DNA of 47,062 bases from NCBI GenBank assembly GCA_910576335.1, contig CAJTIU010000035.1, positions 1 through 47,062 on the forward strand, given 5' to 3'. The notes beneath the pieces were generated by a model. That model saw only the letters and a program-made list of their open reading frames with translations. It made no database searches and was not told the DNA's origin. Source of the stretch: Lachnospiraceae bacterium. GTDB taxonomy: Bacteria; Bacillota; Clostridia; Lachnospirales; Lachnospiraceae. The position numbers were made by a program, and so were the translations under genes. Of the stretch, positions 39,356-46,899 are shown one piece after another (position 1 is the first letter of the stretch; the number at the start of each line of letters is the position of its first letter).

Positions 39356-40390
39356 ATGTATAGATTTCAATGTGATTATGCGGAAGGCGCACACCCACTG
39401 ATTCTGAAGCGGCTTATGGATACTAATTACGAGCAGACCGCCGGATATGGGGAAGACCCTTATTGTAAAAGTGCGGGAGATAAGATTAAAAAGCTGTGTG
39501 AAAATGAATGTATAGATGTCCATTTCCTTGTGGGAGGTACGCAGACGAATCTTACGGTAATCAGTTCAGTCCTGCGGCCACATCAGGGAGTGATCGCTCC
39601 GTCAAGCGGGCATATCAATGTCCACGAGACAGGGGCCATAGAGGCAGCCGGACATAAGGTACTGGCGGTGCCTTCTGAGGACGGCAGGATTACGGCAGAG
39701 CAGGTGCGTTCCCTGTATGAGGCGCACTGGTCGGATGCTTCCCACGAGCATATGGTCCAGCCGGGGATGGTATATATTTCCTATCCTACGGAGAATGGGA
39801 CGCTCTATACCTTGGAGGAGCTTGCCAGGCTTAAAAAGACATGTACGGGACTTGGTCTGCCTCTGTTCCTTGACGGTGCCAGGCTTGGGTATGGCCTGAT
39901 GTCGCAGAAATCAGACCTGGAGCTTGCTGACCTTGCCAGACTTACAGATATTTTTTATATCGGAGGAACCAAGGTCGGTGCGCTGTTTGGCGAGGCGGTT
40001 GTGATTACGAACCCGGAATTATGGAGGGATTTCCGATATCTGATAAAGCAGCGGGGCGGAATGCTTGCCAAGGGAAGGCTTCTTGGGATTCAGTTCGATA
40101 CGCTTTTCGAGGAAGGGCTTTATTTTGAAATTGCAAAGCATGCGGATAATCTGGCAATGCGTCTTAGGGATGCATTTTTGAGAAAAGGATACCGGCTCCG
40201 TTATGATTCCTATACAAACCAGCAGTTTCCGGTGCTTCCCAATGAGCATCTTGAGAAATTAAAAGAGAACTATTCCTTTGAAATCTGGGAGTCTGCAGAT
40301 GATTCTCACAGTACGGTGCGCTTTTGTACGAGCTGGGCGACGAAGGAAGAGGCGGTTGCTTCGCTGATTCGTGATATTGAGGCGCTCTGA
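39356..40390 (+). CDS. Threonine aldolase, low-specificity type
   Basis: A 344-aa PLP enzyme of fold type I. The PLP lysine is Lys206 in YIGGTKVGALFGE; PSSGHINVHETGAIEAAGHK (about 82-101) and LFLDGARLGYG complete the site. It splits threonine into glycine and acetaldehyde; beta-eliminating lyases of the same family are an alternative. It sits 20 bp after tsaB and 2 bp before rimI, inside a t6A gene cluster. The TsaC/TsaB/TsaD pathway uses threonine as substrate, so a threonine-degrading enzyme in the same operon is worth noting. Confidence 0.88.
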   Translation: MYRFQCDYAEGAHPLILKRLMDTNYEQTAGYGEDPYCKSAGDKIKKLCENECIDVHFLVGGTQTNLTVISSVLRPHQGVIAPSSGHINVHETGAIEAAGHKVLAVPSEDGRITAEQVRSLYEAHWSDASHEHMVQPGMVYISYPTENGTLYTLEELARLKKTCTGLGLPLFLDGARLGYGLMSQKSDLELADLARLTDIFYIGGTKVGALFGEAVVITNPELWRDFRYLIKQRGGMLAKGRLLGIQFDTLFEEGLYFEIAKHADNLAMRLRDAFLRKGYRLRYDSYTNQQFPVLPNEHLEKLKENYSFEIWESADDSHSTVRFCTSWATKEEAVASLIRDIEAL

Positions 40391-40392
40391 GG

Positions 40393-40827
40393 ATGTTTCG
40401 CACAGGGAGAATCAGTGAAAGTGATCTTAAAGAAGTTGCTGCGCTGGAGGCCGAGATTTTTTCAGATGCGTGGAGCAGGAAGGGACTTGCAGAAACACTG
40501 GAGCAGCCTGGCGCCGTTATGTTCGGCGTGTGGGAGGATGAGATGCTTGCTGGCTATGTAATTCTTTATTTTGTACTGGATGAGGGCGAAATTGAGAGGA
40601 TTGCAGTCAGAAAAGCTCTTAGGAGAAAAGGGGCGGCCCGTATGCTTTTTGAATGTGTGCTGGAATTCTGCCGGGAAAAAAGGATAGAGAGACTTTTCCT
40701 GGAGGTAAGGAGAAGCAATGCTGCAGCCCAGGCATTTTACAGGAAATGCGGATTTCAGGAAAACGGTATTCGCAAAAACTTCTATACGAATCCCTCGGAA
40801 GATGCTATACTATATATTTGGGATTAA
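40393..40827 (+). CDS. rimI: Ribosomal-protein-alanine N-acetyltransferase RimI
   Basis: A 144-aa GNAT acetyltransferase. The acetyl-CoA loop is RRKGAARML (about 77-85, Q/RxxGxA type), followed by FLEVRRSNAAAQAFYRKCGF (about 101-120) and a Tyr in NFYTNP. RimI acetylates the N-terminus of ribosomal protein S18 and is usually found next to tsaB/tsaD, as here. The ATG is 2 nt after the aldolase stop, with GAGG overlapping that stop. Confidence 0.93.
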   Translation: MFRTGRISESDLKEVAALEAEIFSDAWSRKGLAETLEQPGAVMFGVWEDEMLAGYVILYFVLDEGEIERIAVRKALRRKGAARMLFECVLEFCREKRIERLFLEVRRSNAAAQAFYRKCGFQENGIRKNFYTNPSEDAILYIWD

Positions 40828-40866
40828 GTGACTGCCAGATTATGAAGTTCTCCTGGGAGAAATGTT

Positions 40867-41013
40867 GTTGCTATTCACGGGTCAGGAATGCGCGTAAGCT
40901 GTGCATTCCATAAGAACGTGATTCAAGGGTGAGGGGCGATTTTTGTGTAGCAAAACTTTAAATATCGCCCCGAATCGTTACTGTGAGCGGCCTTCTGGTC
41001 CGTGAATAGTAAC
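40867..41013. mobile_element. MITE-like element, copy D (147 bp)
   Basis: Ends GTTGCTATTCACGG (left) and CCGTGAATAGTAAC (right). An exact 8-bp duplication GAAATGTT flanks it (40859-40866 and 41014-41021), the clearest insertion footprint in the window. It is the reverse of copy C with about 85 percent identity by eye and the same three hairpins. It lies between rimI and the small zinc-ribbon gene. Confidence 0.85.
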
Positions 41014-41160
41014 GAAATGTTGGAAATGCTGACAGCAGTTTCCACTAGGAATCCGAAGTTTTTGAAGATATAATATAGGCGTAGCAAAAAGAGAAAGGAC
41101 GGACTGTCTGCTGTGATGCTGACAGAAGCCGGTCTTAAGAGACACGAAAAGGAGAACTGT

Positions 41161-41397
41161 ATGCGCCAGTACACTACAAGCTTAAAGGAAACAAAGGAAG
41201 TAGAGAAGATTATTTGCAATAAATGCGGGAAAGAGATCCCGGTTCTTAGAGGGGTTCCCAGGGAGGATGTTCTGGAGGTTGAGAAGCGCTGGGGATATTT
41301 TTCCGGCAAGGATAACCGTGTGGACCGGTTTGATCTGTGCGAGGAGTGCTATGATGCACTTATAGAAAGCTTTTGCGTTACGATTCAGCAGGTCTGA
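41161..41397 (+). CDS. Small zinc-ribbon-like protein
   Basis: A 78-aa protein with two CxxC pairs, CNKC (residues about 19-22) and CEEC (about 60-63), spaced as a zinc ribbon or treble clef. Between them lies an acidic/aromatic stretch (VEKRWGYFSGKDNRVDRFD). I do not recognise a named family. It has no DNA-binding helix. The start is the ATG at 41161 with AAAGGAG; upstream in-frame codons lack an SD. A TATAAT at 41069-41074 may be its -10, just beyond MITE D. It stands 19 bp before rnz and is probably co-transcribed. Confidence 0.7.
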   Translation: MRQYTTSLKETKEVEKIICNKCGKEIPVLRGVPREDVLEVEKRWGYFSGKDNRVDRFDLCEECYDALIESFCVTIQQV

Positions 41398-41416
41398 TCA
41401 AGAATTGAGGTAGATT

Positions 41417-42328
41417 ATGTTAGATGTATGTTTGTTAGGAACAGGTGGAATGATGCCCCTGCCATACCGGTGGCTGACGTCGCTTATGGTGAGGTACAAT
41501 GGGAGCAGTATGCTGATTGACTGCGGAGAGGGGACACAGATTGCGATTAAGGAGAAGGGATGGAGCTTTAAGCCGATTGACGTCATCTGCTTTACTCATT
41601 ACCACGGAGACCACATCAGTGGTCTCCCGGGGCTTCTTCTGACTATGGGAAACGCAGACCGTACGGAGCCGCTGACTCTAGTTGGCCCGAAGGGGCTTGA
41701 ACGTGTGGTAAATGCATTACGTGTCATAGCACCGGAGCTGCCTTTTTCTATCAGATATATTGAGATTAATGAGCCGGAGCGAACTTTGGAGATGAATGGC
41801 TACAGGCTGAGAGCATTCCGGGTGAATCATAATGTGATCTGTTACGGCTATACATTTGAGATTGACCGTGCAGGAAGATTTGATGTGGAGCGTGCGAACG
41901 CTGCGCAGATTCCCCAGAAATACTGGGGACTTCTGCAAAAGGGGGAGCAGGTGGAGGCGGACGGACAGATCTACCGGCCGGATATGGTGCTTGGCCCGCC
42001 GAGAAAGGGGATCAAGCTTACATACTGTACAGACACCCGTCCGACGGATTCCATCCGGAATCACGCAAAGGACTCAGATCTGTTTGTCTGTGAGGGAATG
42101 TATGGCGAGAAGGATAAGCAGAAGAAGGCAAAGGAATACAAGCACATGACGTTTTATGAGGCGGCGCAGATTGCGAAGGAGGCTCATGTAAAGGAGATGT
42201 GGCTTACGCACTACAGCCCGTCTCTTACGAAGCCGGAGGAATACATGGACGATGTGCGGAAGATTTTCCCGGGCGCAGTTGCCGCAAAAGACTGCCAGAC
42301 TACAGAGCTTGTATTCGATGAGTCTTAG
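41417..42328 (+). CDS. rnz: Ribonuclease Z
   Basis: A 303-aa metallo-beta-lactamase-fold nuclease that trims tRNA 3' ends. The metal motif is HYHGDH (61-66), followed by GLPGLLLTM, the His in FRVNHNVICYGY, Asp in YCTDTRPTD and His in WLTHYSP. The long flexible arm typical of RNase Z is present (about 150-200, PQKYWGLLQKGE). Two tRNA genes lie downstream in the same window. The TAG stop at 42326-42328 is also the first three bases of IS5-like element G1, so the insertion landed on the stop codon. Confidence 0.94.
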   Translation: MLDVCLLGTGGMMPLPYRWLTSLMVRYNGSSMLIDCGEGTQIAIKEKGWSFKPIDVICFTHYHGDHISGLPGLLLTMGNADRTEPLTLVGPKGLERVVNALRVIAPELPFSIRYIEINEPERTLEMNGYRLRAFRVNHNVICYGYTFEIDRAGRFDVERANAAQIPQKYWGLLQKGEQVEADGQIYRPDMVLGPPRKGIKLTYCTDTRPTDSIRNHAKDSDLFVCEGMYGEKDKQKKAKEYKHMTFYEAAQIAKEAHVKEMWLTHYSPSLTKPEEYMDDVRKIFPGAVAAKDCQTTELVFDES

Positions 42329-42490
42329 AGCGTGTTTGAAAATTGCTTTCTGTAAGATGTCGTCCCAGTTTGCATCAGATTATATGCAGGATTTAGGAGG
42401 TGCAGCGGGCTACATTGACTAAATTCACCATATAATATGGTGTAAAGTGGGGCGGCAGATTGCAGGAATGAATTTTCAAACACGCCCTAG
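42326..42490. mobile_element. IS5-like MITE, copy G1 (165 bp)
   Basis: Terminal inverted repeats TAGAGCGTGTTTGAAAATT (42326-42344) and AATTTTCAAACACGCCCTA (42471-42489), one mismatch. TA at each outer end fits a TA target duplication as seen in part of the IS5 family. The interior is non-coding, with ACCATATAATATGGT as a short palindrome. It carries no transposase, so it would need one in trans. Confidence 0.75.
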
Positions 42491-42517
42491 GAACTGTGAA
42501 AAAAGAGGGTTGTGGAG

Positions 42518-43555
42518 ATGTTGAACGGAAACGGAAATGGCGATGTACTGGTGCTGGCAGTCGAGAGTTCCTGCGACGAGACGGCTGCAGCAGTCGTAAA
42601 AAACGGGAGAGAGGTTCTCTCCAATATTATCTCGTCGCAGATTGCGCTGCATACATTGTACGGCGGCGTTGTGCCGGAAATTGCATCAAGGAAGCATATA
42701 GAGAAGATCAGCCAGGTGATTGAAGAGGCGCTCCTTGAGGCCTCTGTCACACTGGATGATATTGACGTAATTGGCGTCACCTACGGGCCGGGACTCGTAG
42801 GTGCGCTTCTTGTTGGTGTTGCGGAGGCGAAAGCTATTGCCTACGCGGCGAACAAGCCTCTTGTGGGAGTCCATCATATTGAAGGACATATTGCGGCAAA
42901 TTTTATTGAACACAGGGAACTTGAACCGCCGTTTTTCTCCCTTGTAGTTTCAGGAGGGCATACCCATCTGGTGAGGGTAAAGGACTATGGAAAATTTGAC
43001 ATCATAGGAAGGACGAGAGATGATGCCGCCGGAGAAGCATTTGATAAGGTGGCAAGAGCAATCGGCCTTGGCTATCCCGGCGGTCCGAAGATTGACCAGG
43101 CGGCAAAGAAGGGGAATCCTGAGGCAATTATATTCCCCCGGGCACATATGGCAGATTCACCTTATGACTTCAGCTTCAGCGGAGTGAAGTCTGCGGTACT
43201 GAATTATCTGAATGGGTGCCGCATGAAAGGGGAGGAATACTGTCAGGCAGACGTGGCGGCGTCCTTTCAGAGGGCGGTTACGGATGTTCTGGTGGAAAAT
43301 GCGATGGGCGCCGCAGAGGAATTCCATGTGGATAAATTTGCCCTTGCCGGCGGTGTTGCATCGAACAGCGCGCTCCGGGCAGCTATGAAGACAGCATGTG
43401 AGAAGCGGGGTATAAAGCTCTATTATCCCTCGCCTGTCTACTGTACTGATAATGCAGCTATGATCGGCGCAGCTGCTTACTACGAATACCGGGATGGAAC
43501 AAGGCATGGCTGGGATCTGAACGCAGTCCCGAATCTGAAGCTGGGAGAGAGATAG
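42518..43555 (+). CDS. tsaD: tRNA t6A transferase TsaD
   Basis: A 345-aa ASKHA enzyme that transfers the threonylcarbamoyl group to A37 of tRNAs reading ANN codons. Metal histidines are His120 and His124 ([12 protein letters not shown]); the nucleotide site includes SGGHTHL (145-151), and the C-terminal [11 protein letters not shown] holds the metal aspartate. The start is the ATG at 42518, 8 nt after GAGGG; a GTG at 42512 is too close to the SD. The stop directly abuts the ispD ATG. Confidence 0.95.
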   Translation: MLNGNGNGDVLVLAVESSCDETAAAVVKNGREVLSNIISSQIALHTLYGGVVPEIASRKHIEKISQVIEEALLEASVTLDDIDVIGVTYGPGLVGALLVGVAEAKAIAYAANKPLVGVHHIEGHIAANFIEHRELEPPFFSLVVSGGHTHLVRVKDYGKFDIIGRTRDDAAGEAFDKVARAIGLGYPGGPKIDQAAKKGNPEAIIFPRAHMADSPYDFSFSGVKSAVLNYLNGCRMKGEEYCQADVAASFQRAVTDVLVENAMGAAEEFHVDKFALAGGVASNSALRAAMKTACEKRGIKLYYPSPVYCTDNAAMIGAAAYYEYRDGTRHGWDLNAVPNLKLGER

Positions 43556-44257
43556 ATGAAAAAGCATTGTACGGCAATCGTCCTGTCCGCCGGACAGGGA
43601 AAACGCATGGGAAGTAAGGTACAGAAGCAATACATGGAGATGGAGGGCCGTCCGGTTCTCTATTATTCGCTGGCAGTATTCGAAAATTCTCCGCTGATAG
43701 ACGATATCGTACTTGTTGTAGGAGAAGGACAGGAGGCATTTGTCTGTACGGAAATTATAGAGAAATACGGATTTAGCAAGGTATGTGCAGTCGTCTGCGG
43801 CGGAAAAGAACGCTATGACTCTGTATGGCAGGGACTGAAGGCACTGCCAGAGCCAGATGGCTATGTATTCATTCACGATGGAGCAAGACCGTTCATAAAC
43901 GAGGAGATGCTGCAGCGTGGCTGCGCAGCCGTAAAAGAATCCGGCGCCTGTGTCGCAGGCATGCCAAGCAAAGACACTGTCAAGCTGGCGGGAGAAAATA
44001 ATTACATCAAAGAGACGCCAAAACGGAACCATGTGTGGATCATACAGACGCCGCAGATCTTTGAAGTGCCCTTAATCAGAGAGGCATATTCAAAGCTCAT
44101 GCAGGAAGAGCATATTGAAGTCACTGATGATGCCATGGCAGTAGAGCAGATGCTTGGAGTGCCGGTAAAACTGTTTGAGGGAAGCTATCAGAATATAAAA
44201 ATTACAACACCGGAGGATATGAAGATTGCCAGAGCGTGTTTGAAAATTGCTTTCTGA
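43556..44257 (+). CDS. ispD: 2-C-methyl-D-erythritol 4-phosphate cytidylyltransferase
   Basis: A 233-aa nucleotidyltransferase of the non-mevalonate isoprenoid route. CTP-binding motif LSAGQGKRMGSKVQKQY (10-26), CGGKERYDSV (about 81-90), HDGARPFI (about 103-110) and VTDDAMAVE. It starts at the base after the tsaD stop. The body ends at TTPEDMKIA; the last residues, RACLKIAF, and the TGA stop are read from the IS5-like terminus G2 (44231 on). The natural C-terminus was therefore replaced or extended by the element. The catalytic core is intact, so the enzyme should work. Confidence 0.93.
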   Translation: MKKHCTAIVLSAGQGKRMGSKVQKQYMEMEGRPVLYYSLAVFENSPLIDDIVLVVGEGQEAFVCTEIIEKYGFSKVCAVVCGGKERYDSVWQGLKALPEPDGYVFIHDGARPFINEEMLQRGCAAVKESGACVAGMPSKDTVKLAGENNYIKETPKRNHVWIIQTPQIFEVPLIREAYSKLMQEEHIEVTDDAMAVEQMLGVPVKLFEGSYQNIKITTPEDMKIARACLKIAF

Positions 44258-44262
44258 CAGAT
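44231..44262 (+). repeat. IS5-like terminus G2, left end
   Basis: AGAGCGTGTTTGAAAATTGC followed by TTTCTGACAGATGTGT, matching the left end of G1. It overlaps the ispD 3' end and supplies its stop. The facing right end is at 44711-44730, 500 bp away. Confidence 0.75.
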
Positions 44263-44268
44263 GTGTTA

Positions 44269-44346
44269 AGGCTGAAAATTTATCCTGCGTGAATCACGTT
44301 CTTACGGAATGCGCAGTATAGCGCATTCCTGACCCGTGATAGTAAC
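44269..44346. repeat. Chimeric repeat fragment E
   Basis: The left part (44269-44291) copies GGCTGAAAATTTATCCTGCG of the 35.6-kb inverted-repeat element. It continues into the last half of MITE C (ATCACGTTCTTACGGAATGC, with the hairpin GGAATGCGC/GCGCATTCC), ending in CCCGTGATAGTAAC. Two different repeat families are fused within GTGAATCAC, a stretch present in both. Confidence 0.65.
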
Positions 44347-44394
44347 GGAATATTAACCCTGAATATAAAAAAGATAAATATTTTGATTTTGGTA

Positions 44395-44423
44395 TTGACG
44401 GGCAATGTTTTTTGTGCTAGAAT
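44395..44423 (+). promoter_or_regulatory. Promoter of tRNA-Ser(UGA)
   Basis: TTGACG (44395-44400), a 17-bp spacer and TAGAAT (44418-44423), 43 bp before the mature tRNA. Confidence 0.75.
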
Positions 44424-44465
44424 ACTTTTGCTGTAGATGCAGTGGAAATATCTATAAATATATAT

Positions 44466-44551
44466 GGAGAGGTATCGAAGTGGTCATAACGAGGCGGTCT
44501 TGAAAACCGTTTGTCCGCAAGGGCGCGTGGGTTCGAATCCCACCCTCTCCG
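44466..44551 (+). tRNA. tRNA-Ser (anticodon UGA)
   Basis: Acceptor arms GGAGAGG (44466-44472) and CCTCTCC (44544-44550) with discriminator G. Anticodon stem GCGGT/ACCGT with loop CTTGAAA, anticodon TGA. A long variable arm (TTGTCCGCAAGGGCGC) and T-loop GGTTCGAATCC identify a serine tRNA. CCA is not encoded. Confidence 0.97.
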
Positions 44552-44555
44552 TTCA

Positions 44556-44588
44556 AAAAGGGCTTTGCAGGTGCAAAGTCCTTTTGTT
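44556..44588 (+). terminator. Terminator after tRNA-Ser(UGA)
   Basis: A 13-bp stem AAAAGGGCTTTGC (44556-44568) / GCAAAGTCCTTTT (44573-44585) with a 4-nt loop, ending in a T-rich tail. Confidence 0.85.
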
Positions 44589-44684
44589 ATACTGCGCGCC
44601 AGATAAATCTGCCGTAGGCATATCTGTTTTCATGGATGGTACATGCCAGATATGTCACTTGAATTTGGTGCAAATATGACACAA

Positions 44685-44730
44685 ACTGGGGCGTGCAGAT
44701 GGAATGAATGAATTTTCAAACACGTTCTAG
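44685..44730 (+). repeat. IS5-like terminus G2, right end
   Basis: AATTTTCAAACACGTTCTAG (44711-44730) with the same inner flank as G1 (CTGGGGCG...GGAATGAATG). In inverted orientation to the left end at 44231, it brackets fragment E and the tRNA-Ser gene. Confidence 0.7.
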
Positions 44731-44781
44731 AAAGCCTCAGCGCAGTCCACTGCGCCTGCAAGACTTGGAAAAGGAGCGGCG

Positions 44782-45243
44782 ATGAAAAAATATAAAAGCT
44801 ATTTTTTTGATCATAACGGTTTCGTAAAGAAGAAAATAAGAATTGTGATCTTTGTGTGTATTTTATTGATGTCTCTTGTTGGGAGTCTTTTTTTGTATTA
44901 TCATAGTCCTGAAGAGGAGCAGTGGCTTGTATGCCTCATTTACAGACTGAGTGGGTTTTATTGTCCTGGCTGCGGTTCAGGGAGGGCCTGCTATTCGATT
45001 CTTCACGGCCGGTTTTATCAGGCCTTTCGTTATAATCCTCTACTGTGTCTGCTGCTTCCATGGTTCATGCTGTATGCAGGAATCTGTATGATTCAATGGG
45101 TGATTTACGGAAGGGAGACAATCAGCCGCAGAATTCCGGTGTGGATTATATATACAGTGTTACTGATTGTAGTTTTATATGGTGTGATCCGAAATATAGA
45201 TAACTATCCATTTACATTGCTGGCACCGGCAAGGGTGCTGTGA
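44782..45243 (+). CDS. DUF2752 membrane protein
   Basis: A 153-aa membrane protein with about three helices (residues 20-40, 88-108, 122-140). The DUF2752 hallmark FYCPGCGSGRACYSILHGRF (about 59-78) lies between the first two helices; its cysteines may bind metal or a lipid-linked ligand. The function of the family is unknown. SD AAGGAG, start at 44782. It is followed after 16 bp by a CD225-type zinc-ribbon protein, a pairing I recall from other Firmicutes and Bacteroidetes, so the two probably act together at the membrane. Confidence 0.85.
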   Translation: MKKYKSYFFDHNGFVKKKIRIVIFVCILLMSLVGSLFLYYHSPEEEQWLVCLIYRLSGFYCPGCGSGRACYSILHGRFYQAFRYNPLLCLLLPWFMLYAGICMIQWVIYGRETISRRIPVWIIYTVLLIVVLYGVIRNIDNYPFTLLAPARVL

Positions 45244-45259
45244 GAGGAGGAAATAAGAA

Positions 45260-46555
45260 ATGAAGTGTAGATTTTGTGGAGAAGAGCTTCCGGAAGGAGC
45301 CGTGGTCTGCCCCAGATGCCAAACCCCGGCAGAGATCGAAGAGACAGAGCTTTTGGCGGATGACGTAAACCAAGAACCCGGGTCATTTGGACAGGGGCAG
45401 CAGGAATCTGCAAACCTTGAATCAAACAGTCCTGGGCAGAGAGGGAAGGATTCCGCAAACCCTGAACCGGTTATACCCGGGAAGGGACAGCGGGATTCGG
45501 AAAAGTACCAGTATGGCGCTCCAGAACCTAGACAGCCTGATTTCGGACAGTATCAGTATGGCTCTCCCCAGCCGTCGGACGGGAATCCGAATCATTACTG
45601 GTACGGTGCGCCGGAGCCTGGAAACCAGGGAGAGCCTGGGGGAGGGATTAACGGGACGCCATATATGATATTTGCAATTGTTACAACACTGCTGTGCTGT
45701 CTTCCTCTTGGCGTAGCGGCTATTATATATGCGGGGAAAATCAATACGTATCAGAGAAGAGGAGATTATGCCGGTGCACATGACGCGGCGGATAAGGCAA
45801 GGCTGTTTTCGATTATAGGGGCTGCAGGGGGCCTGGTTGTTACAGTAATCTATATTGCCGCCTTTGTAATAGGAGTACGGGAATACAGAGGAGCAAAAGG
45901 AAGCGGGATTGTGGAGAATCTGCCGTCTTTTGAGACAGAGCTGCAAAAGCCGGCAGGCGGGGAATCGGGAGATGATGCCGGAAAACAAGACAGTATCAAG
46001 GGGGAGCAGAAGGACGAAACTGCTGCAGTGCCTGCAGAAGCGAAAAGAGAGCTGGGGGATACATGGGAGACTTATACCGTGCAGATCAATGAGAAGGTTG
46101 TGACACTTCCCTGCAGGATTGAGGAGCTTGAAGCTGCAGGTTTAGAAATGGATGAGGATGAGATGCTGGATGATTATGTTATAAATGCGCAGGATCATGT
46201 GGCGGCATACTTTGAAGATGAGGACGATAATTATATCATAGTAGATTTGGTTAATATGTCAGATGACAGGATGCCGGCTGAAAAATGTCTTGTAGGCAGC
46301 ATTACGGCAATGGACTATAGCGTGGCAGAAGAAGGCAGGGGAATTACAGTGATCCTTCCAGGCGGAATAAGGATTGGTACACCCCAGGATGAAGTATTGG
46401 ACAAATACGGAAAAACGGATGATGTGTATGAAGGAGACAATTTACACACATATACATGGCATGGGGATGAAGAGGAGTACCCTTCAAAATGTGAGATTGA
46501 GATAGACGCAGAGAGCAGAATTGTGACTACGGTAAAAATACGGAACTTTAGGTAG
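45260..46555 (+). CDS. Zinc-ribbon CD225/dispanin-type membrane protein
   Basis: A 431-aa protein. It has an N-terminal zinc ribbon (CRFCGEELPEGAVVCPRCQ, residues 3-21), a Gln/Pro/Gly-rich disordered stretch (about 30-128) with three spaced copies of a YxYGxPxP-type motif (near 83, 98 and 114), and a CD225/dispanin two-helix module (about 132-207; LLCCLPLGVAAIIYAGKINT, then AGAHDAADKARLFSIIGAAG). A C-terminal domain (about 250-431) follows, acidic and without a family I can name. CD225 proteins sit in the membrane with one re-entrant helix. The SD is GAGGAGG. It probably forms a unit with the DUF2752 protein. Confidence 0.85.
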   Translation: MKCRFCGEELPEGAVVCPRCQTPAEIEETELLADDVNQEPGSFGQGQQESANLESNSPGQRGKDSANPEPVIPGKGQRDSEKYQYGAPEPRQPDFGQYQYGSPQPSDGNPNHYWYGAPEPGNQGEPGGGINGTPYMIFAIVTTLLCCLPLGVAAIIYAGKINTYQRRGDYAGAHDAADKARLFSIIGAAGGLVVTVIYIAAFVIGVREYRGAKGSGIVENLPSFETELQKPAGGESGDDAGKQDSIKGEQKDETAAVPAEAKRELGDTWETYTVQINEKVVTLPCRIEELEAAGLEMDEDEMLDDYVINAQDHVAAYFEDEDDNYIIVDLVNMSDDRMPAEKCLVGSITAMDYSVAEEGRGITVILPGGIRIGTPQDEVLDKYGKTDDVYEGDNLHTYTWHGDEEEYPSKCEIEIDAESRIVTTVKIRNFR

Positions 46556-46567
46556 TTCATTCCTGCC

Positions 46568-46606
46568 GGAGAGTGTCTGAAAGATGTTTTCTGTCAGATG
46601 TGTGCC
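46568..46606. repeat. Possible decayed IS5-like terminus
   Basis: AGAGTGTCTGAAAGATGTTT and the following TCTGTCAGATGTGTG align loosely with the left end of the G family (AGAGCGTGTTTGAAAATTGC, then TTTCTG.CAGATGTGT). It has many changes and no partner end, so this is a weak call. Confidence 0.35.
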
Positions 46607-46655
46607 GACAGTAACACTACAGGCGGAAAAAAATGAAAAAAAATAAAATTAGGGC

Positions 46656-46684
46656 TAGACAATTGTCGTTACTTGTTGTATAGT
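46656..46684 (+). promoter_or_regulatory. Promoter of tRNA-Ser(GGA)
   Basis: TAGACA (46656-46661), a 17-bp spacer and TATAGT (46679-46684), 33 bp before the mature tRNA. Confidence 0.7.
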
Positions 46685-46716
46685 ATTAGTCGGGCTTGAG
46701 ATAGACGAGCGGTTTT

Positions 46717-46806
46717 GGAGAAGTACCCAAGCTGGCCGAAGGGGCTCCCCTGGAAAGGGAGTAGGTCGTTAATAGCGGCGCGAGGGTTCAAATCCCTCCT
46801 TCTCCG
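46717..46806 (+). tRNA. tRNA-Ser (anticodon GGA)
   Basis: Acceptor arms GGAGAAG (46717-46723) and CTTCTCC (46799-46805) with discriminator G. Anticodon stem CTCCC/GGGAG with loop CTGGAAA, anticodon GGA. A long variable arm and T-loop GGTTCAAATCC. It is the second serine tRNA within 2.3 kb. No clear terminator follows before the next promoter. Confidence 0.97.
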
Positions 46807-46867
46807 TTTGTTGAAAAGGTATAAAAGACCGGACTTCAAAAAAAATAAAAAAATTTGAAAAAAGGTA

Positions 46868-46896
46868 TTGACAACTGATTCGACAAATGATATTAT
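46868..46896 (+). promoter_or_regulatory. Strong promoter, probably of an rRNA operon
   Basis: A perfect TTGACA (46868-46873), a 17-bp spacer and TATTAT (46891-46896); an overlapping TATAAT begins at 46894. A run of A and T lies just upstream (46840-46866), like an UP element. No open frame follows to the edge. Confidence 0.7.
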
Positions 46897-46899
46897 AAT

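Noticed and set aside
43157-44032. Long reading frame of about 290 codons on the minus strand across tsaD and ispD
   Set aside because: It has no SD, no recognisable motifs and a cysteine/histidine-rich composition typical of antisense frames. Both plus-strand genes are clearly real.
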